Of a stretch of 64,000 bases of DNA, positions 60,334-64,000 are shown piece after piece; within the stretch, counting starts at the first letter, position 1, and each line of letters begins with the position of its first letter. Position numbers and translations under genes: made by a program. The notes under the pieces are model-generated. The model did not search any database, was not told the origin of the DNA, and worked only from the letters and a program-made list of their open reading frames with translations. The DNA is taken from positions 1 through 64,000 of the forward strand of contig JAVBLU010000016.1 of the NCBI GenBank assembly GCA_031553225.1, given 5' to 3'. The stretch is from JAVBLU01 sp031553225 (GTDB taxonomy: Bacteria; Bacillota; Clostridia; Christensenellales; UBA1750).

Positions 60334-62244
60334 CTAGCGTCCGCCCTGCGCGCGCTGCGACACGGCGAAGATGGTCACTCCGCCCGCCTGGTACCACACG
60401 GGGTAAAGCGCCGCCAGCTCGTCCATGTTCACGCCGATGTCCGCCAGTTCGTAGTCGCTCACGTACACGTAGTCCACCTGGTAGGCCCGGTACAGCTCCT
60501 GCGCGTCTTTGGGGCTGCGGTACATGGCCGCCACGTCCGCCAGGCGCCGCTCGATGTGCAGCCCGTGAAAGAACAGATAGATGCTCGTGCCGCACACCAC
60601 GCGCCGGCCCGCTAGCGCCGCCACGGCGTTGTTGTGCTCCTGCGCGGTTAAAAAGATGGCGTCGCCCGGGGTGTGCCGCAGGATCTCCTCCGCCGCCTGC
60701 ACATGCTTTTGCGAAAACAGCTCGTACTCGTTTGACCATACGCCCCGTCCAAAGGTGAGCAGGCCCGAAAGCGTGCAGAAAAACAGCGTGACGGCCGCGA
60801 TGTAGCGGCGGCCGGGTACCCCGCGCAGCTGCTCGAACAGGCGCTGCATGCCCCCGGCGACGGCGATGCAGGCGACCATGTAGGCGATGAGCATCAGCTT
60901 GTTGTTGTCGTAGGGGTTGGGCTGGAACAGCACGACCTCGCAGATGACCCACAACACCAAAGCGCCCGCCAGCAGCCGCCGAAGGCCCGGGCGCGCGCAC
61001 ATTACGCCCACCGGAACGAGCAGGCCGATCAGTCCCAGGTTCTTCAAATAGAACCAGATGTATGCGTCCGTTTCGTTGCACCAGTTGAGGCCCAGGCGCA
61101 CAAATGATTCGGAATCGGACTGGCGAAACGTAAAGAAGATCAGCTGGGGCAGGGCGAGCAGCAGCGCCGGCAGGGCGTAGGGGAGCCACGCGCGCAAAAC
61201 GGCGGAGGCGCGGCCGTCGCGCAGCAGCGCCCAAACGAGCAGCACGGCCGACAAAACGCCCAGCGCCAAAAAGGAGTGCGTGTGCACAAGTGGCAGCGCC
61301 CCCGCCAAAACGCCCAGCGGCAGGAAGAGCTTGCGCACGCCCTGCAGCGCCGAGCGCACGAGCATATAAAGGCAGGGCAGCAGCAGCGCCCACCCCACAA
61401 GGAGCGTGCGCTGGGGCACGAGCATATCCACAACCACGTTCGTCCAGCGCAGGTTGTAGTCCAGGTCGTTGGTGGGCATCTCGTAAAAGCCCGTAAAGAT
61501 GCGCGTTAGGTTCCATGGATCGGCGCGCAGGTTGTCCATAAAGTACGCAAAGCCAAAGCCCCCGCCCACAAAGAACAGCGCACAGGCAAGCGCCGCGCCG
61601 CTCCGGCTCTTCAGCAGCGTTTTGGCAAGAACGTAAAAGCCAAAGAACACAAAGAGCAGCGCCGCCATGCCGGGCAGCATGTAGGCGTAGCGCAGCGGCA
61701 TGCCCATCACGCGCATGCTGGCGCTCAAGGCGTCCCCTAGAAAGGGGTACCCAAGACGCGCACCCGGAAAGATGCTGTACTCGGGCGGAAACTGGCCGTT
61801 CGCCCACAGCGACTGCACGATGCCCAGGTGAAGCGCCATGTCGCCGTAGCCGGACTGGCCGGTGTACAGGCCCCCGTCCTGCGGGCGCAGGGTATAGGTG
61901 ATCATCATGAACAGCCCCACCGCCAGCGGCAGGCCGCACCCGGCGGCGATGGGCCCGGCATCCGGCCGGCCCAGCGGGGGTGCGCCCTGCGCGTCTTGGA
62001 CGTCGCCGCGCCGCCGCCACAGCACCGCAAGCGCCGCCGCGTACAACCCCGCGGCGAACACGTGCGCCGCCATGCCGAAGGACAGAAAAAAAGCGCACAG
62101 CGCGGGCAGCCACATGAGGGCCGCCTGCCCTAACGCCGCGCCCAGCCAGGCGCGCACCGGGGCGTTCTCCCCGTAAAAGAATAAAACGCCCGCGGCCGCG
62201 CCGCCCGCCACAAACAGGGCAAAGTACAAACGGCCGAGCAGCAT
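60334..62244 (-). CDS. large polytopic membrane protein, GT-C glycosyltransferase-like
   Basis: The 636-residue protein starts MLLGRLYFALFVAGG after AAGGAGGG and has about 11-13 TMs. The large loop near residue 110 contains YTGQSGYGDMALHLGIVQSLWANGQFPPEYSIFPGARLGYPFLGDAL, and a soluble C-terminal part (about 520-636) contains IFLTAQEHNNAVAALAGRRVVCGTSIYLFFHGL and YVSDYELADIG. This layout resembles GT-C-type enzymes that use polyprenyl-linked sugars, but the exact family is not certain. It may act in cell-wall glycopolymer synthesis. Confidence 0.75.
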   Translation of the reverse strand: MLLGRLYFALFVAGGAAAGVLFFYGENAPVRAWLGAALGQAALMWLPALCAFFLSFGMAAHVFAAGLYAAALAVLWRRRGDVQDAQGAPPLGRPDAGPIAAGCGLPLAVGLFMMITYTLRPQDGGLYTGQSGYGDMALHLGIVQSLWANGQFPPEYSIFPGARLGYPFLGDALSASMRVMGMPLRYAYMLPGMAALLFVFFGFYVLAKTLLKSRSGAALACALFFVGGGFGFAYFMDNLRADPWNLTRIFTGFYEMPTNDLDYNLRWTNVVVDMLVPQRTLLVGWALLLPCLYMLVRSALQGVRKLFLPLGVLAGALPLVHTHSFLALGVLSAVLLVWALLRDGRASAVLRAWLPYALPALLLALPQLIFFTFRQSDSESFVRLGLNWCNETDAYIWFYLKNLGLIGLLVPVGVMCARPGLRRLLAGALVLWVICEVVLFQPNPYDNNKLMLIAYMVACIAVAGGMQRLFEQLRGVPGRRYIAAVTLFFCTLSGLLTFGRGVWSNEYELFSQKHVQAAEEILRHTPGDAIFLTAQEHNNAVAALAGRRVVCGTSIYLFFHGLHIERRLADVAAMYRSPKDAQELYRAYQVDYVYVSDYELADIGVNMDELAALYPVWYQAGGVTIFAVSQRAQGGR

Positions 62245-62325
62245 GCGCTCACCCTCCTTAGCAGAGTGATCCAAGCGGTTTTACGCAAGGCTACCGAGAC
62301 GTTTTGTCCGCGCGGCGGCCCTGGG

Positions 62326-63033
62326 CTAGCGGCTGTACTCGCCCGTGCGCAGCTCGCGCTCGTAGGCGTCCGCCTTGGGAAGCCCCGCGCAGGCGCGCGC
62401 CATGGCCACGGCGCGTTCCACGTCGTAGGGCAGCTGCACGAGCTGAAGCGAGATCGGGGCGTCCGTCGGCCCTTCCTCGCCGCTCAAGACGGCGTAGCAG
62501 GCGCGCGTGGCGCCGATGGAGTTGCCCACGCTGCCCACGTTGAAGAGCGTGCGGCCGTCGCGAAAACTATGCACAAACGCGCGGTGCACATCGCCAAAGC
62601 CCACCCAGTCCGGCCGGGGGGCAGCGGCGTCGAAGGCGGCCATGGCCGCCAGCTTGTCCTCCTGGGGCGATTCGGCGTATACAATGGGCGTGAGCGGCCG
62701 GCCGTGGTACAGGAGCACCGCGCGCCCGCTTATGGTTAGGGCATGCGTGTAGGGCAGGGCCGCCAGATAGGCGAAGCGGTCGGCCGTGAGCTGCGCGGCA
62801 AACCAGCGGGATTGCTCGCCTTCGCCCTGAACAATGGTCTCGTCCCAGTTGCCCATCACGGCGGCCTCGCAGCGGCCGCGCACCCAGTCGATGCACGCGC
62901 TGCCGCTGGGCCCTTTGCCCAGAATGTCGCCCAGGCAGATCACGCGGTCGATCCCGCGGCCGCGTATGTCGCGGTCAACCGCTTCCACCGCCGGCCAGTT
63001 GCCGTGCAGGTCCGATACCAATGCGATTTGCAT
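62326..63033 (-). CDS. calcineurin-like metallophosphoesterase
   Basis: The 235-residue cytoplasmic protein has the phosphoesterase motifs in order: SDLHGNWPAVEAV (D-x-H), CLGDILGKGP (GD), GNWDE (GN(H/D)), LLYHGRP (H) and GFGDVHRAFVH (G-x-V-H). All dimetal ligands are present except that GNWDE takes the place of GNHD, a change seen in the YfcE/YmdB-like branch. The start follows GAGGAGGTG. The substrate is unknown. A terminator separates it from fliY. Confidence 0.88.
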   Translation of the reverse strand: MQIALVSDLHGNWPAVEAVDRDIRGRGIDRVICLGDILGKGPSGSACIDWVRGRCEAAVMGNWDETIVQGEGEQSRWFAAQLTADRFAYLAALPYTHALTISGRAVLLYHGRPLTPIVYAESPQEDKLAAMAAFDAAAPRPDWVGFGDVHRAFVHSFRDGRTLFNVGSVGNSIGATRACYAVLSGEEGPTDAPISLQLVQLPYDVERAVAMARACAGLPKADAYERELRTGEYSR

Positions 63034-63112
63034 GCCGCACCTCCTCGACCAGCATAGCATACGCCGGCTGCACGCGCAAGCCGCCGCCCAAGCGAGCAGC
63101 GCGGCAAACAAC

Positions 63113-63137
63113 GGCGCGCCGGTGATTCCGGCGCGCC
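63113..63137 (-). terminator. terminator after fliY
   Basis: GGCGCGCCGG, loop AATCA and CCGGCGCGCC on the minus strand followed by GTTGTTTG. The stem is perfect but the T-tract is weak. Confidence 0.65.
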
Positions 63138-63232
63138 AGCTTGCAAAAAAGTGTAGTACGCCGCTCAATGCGGGCATGGGGTGGACCGCAGGGCGGGGCA
63201 GCCCCTGGGCCCCGGACGTCCTTTTCGCCGGC

Positions 63233-64000
63233 TTAGCCGATGCGTTTGCCCGCGGCGAACAGCTCGGTGATGCGCACGCCGTAGTTGTCGTCGATGACGA
63301 CCACTTCGCCGCGCGCGATGAGCTTGCCGTTCACCTGCACGTCCACCATTTCGCCCGCCTGCCGGTCGAGCACCACGATGGAACCCTTGCCGAAGCCCAG
63401 GATCTCCTTGATGGACTTGCGCGTTTTGCCCAGCTCCACGGTCACCTGAAGCGGAACGTCGATGACGATGTCCATATTTTCGCTGCCGGGGGCGGCGCTC
63501 TCCGGCGCGTCGAAGGCCTGATAGTGCATGGACTGCACGTCCACGTGCTGCTGGGGCCGTGGCGCGGGAGGCGGGGGCGCATAAGCCGGGGCCTCGTTCG
63601 CGGTAGCACGCGCGGGCTGCGGGGCGGGCTTTGCGGGCGGGGCGGCCTTGGCGGGCGCCGAAGCCGCAGCGGGAGCCGGGGCGGGCCTTGCGGGCTCGTT
63701 CATCTCCTGCATCAGCTTTTCCACCAGCTGCCGGCCAAAGCGAAGCGGGATCACCTGCATGAGCTCGGACTTGAGAACGTCCTGGATCTCCATGTCGAAG
63801 TTGATGCGCACGATGGGCTCGTCGTCGTCCAGAAACCCCTTGATGGAAGGGTCCTCGTTCACGTTGCACAGGATGGTGATGGGCGGGGAGATGTTCACCG
63901 CCTCGTGCAGGAGGTTGGACATGGCCGTGGCGGAGGAGCCGACCATTTGGTTCATCACCTCGGACATGGCCGAGATCTGCAGCTCGCCCAGGCCCTGCGA
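63233..64000 (-). CDS. fliY: flagellar motor switch phosphatase FliY, C-terminal part (partial)
   Basis: FliY is the Gram-positive C-ring protein with CheC-like CheY-P phosphatase activity. The in-window part (255 codons; the 5' end lies beyond the right edge) begins SQGLGELQISAMSEVMNQMVGSSATAMSNLL, resembling the CheC phosphatase helix. VNISPPITILCNVNED, a 70-residue Pro/Ala-rich linker (about 95-165) and the C-terminal SpoA/FliN domain (DIVIDVPLQVTVELGKTRKSIKEILGFGKGSIVVLDRQAGEMVDVQVNGKLIARGEVVVIDDNYGVRITEL) follow. Its presence implies flagellar motility. Confidence 0.93.
   Translation of the reverse strand, partial: SQGLGELQISAMSEVMNQMVGSSATAMSNLLHEAVNISPPITILCNVNEDPSIKGFLDDDEPIVRINFDMEIQDVLKSELMQVIPLRFGRQLVEKLMQEMNEPARPAPAPAAASAPAKAAPPAKPAPQPARATANEAPAYAPPPPAPRPQQHVDVQSMHYQAFDAPESAAPGSENMDIVIDVPLQVTVELGKTRKSIKEILGFGKGSIVVLDRQAGEMVDVQVNGKLIARGEVVVIDDNYGVRITELFAAGKRIG

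Noticed and set aside
60290..62113. A 607-codon frame parallel to the membrane-protein gene
   Set aside because: Same strand but another frame; Arg/Ala-rich with no pattern, whereas the overlapping frame shows clear membrane segments and a good ribosome binding site.

Overview
The window looks like chromosome of a GC-rich member of the Bacillota (Firmicutes), most likely class Clostridia. Supporting signs are a Gly T-box leader, sigma-A promoters of the TTGACA/TATAAT type, AGGAGG ribosome binding sites, frequent TTG and GTG starts, SepF/YlmG/DivIVA, a MinCDE operon, a SpoIID-type protein, FliY and the DUF4364 and TIGR03905 families. I cannot name the genus. Most of the window is ordinary core genome, tightly packed with overlapping starts and stops.

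Region by region: 1-3.6 kb is a leftward shikimate operon (aroF-aroB-aroA-aroC) behind a promoter, a Phe-rich leader peptide and a terminator/antiterminator pair. 3.9-6.5 kb holds four poorly known small proteins, two of them P-loop kinases. 6.5-8.6 kb is a KtrAB potassium system. 9-15 kb carries rlmD-like, pfkA, degV, uppP and ychF. 15.3-16.8 kb is an AT-richer patch with a hypothetical gene and an alpha/beta hydrolase, each served by a near-identical repeat carrying a promoter, next to tRNA-Ala(CGC). 17-31.3 kb is an envelope region: a lytic transglycosylase, three paralogous secreted Big2-SH3 proteins, a small anchored protein, a CopA ATPase and a SpoIID protein with four SH3 domains.

31.6-36.7 kb runs rightward: rsmA-minC-minD-minE, rlmI-like and rsmI. 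37-39 kb is a leftward two-gene putative DNA-repair pair (TIGR03915/TIGR03916) with two LexA-like boxes at its promoter. rho follows, behind a strong promoter and a long pyrimidine-rich leader. glyS converges on rho and is controlled by a T-box. 43.2-49.9 kb is a rightward cell-division cluster: a kinase-dead RsbW-like protein, a SigB-type sigma factor, an HlyD-like protein, yggS, sepF, ylmG, divIVA, a DUF5665 protein, lspA and rluD.

50.2-64 kb runs leftward: a transglutaminase-like lipoprotein under a cyclic-di-GMP-I riboswitch, three tandem M42 aminopeptidases, a TSCPD protein, a DUF4364 protein, an HPr-like protein lacking the phosphorylated histidine, a methyltransferase, tadA, an ADP-ribosylglycohydrolase, a GNAT protein, hpf, a large membrane protein, a phosphoesterase and the 3' part of fliY.

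The most interesting signals are regulatory: ribosome-mediated Phe attenuation in an apparent Firmicute, the c-di-GMP riboswitch on a surface transglutaminase, the SOS-like boxes before an uncharacterised repair pair, and the duplicated promoter modules. No CRISPR array, prophage or insertion sequence was seen.
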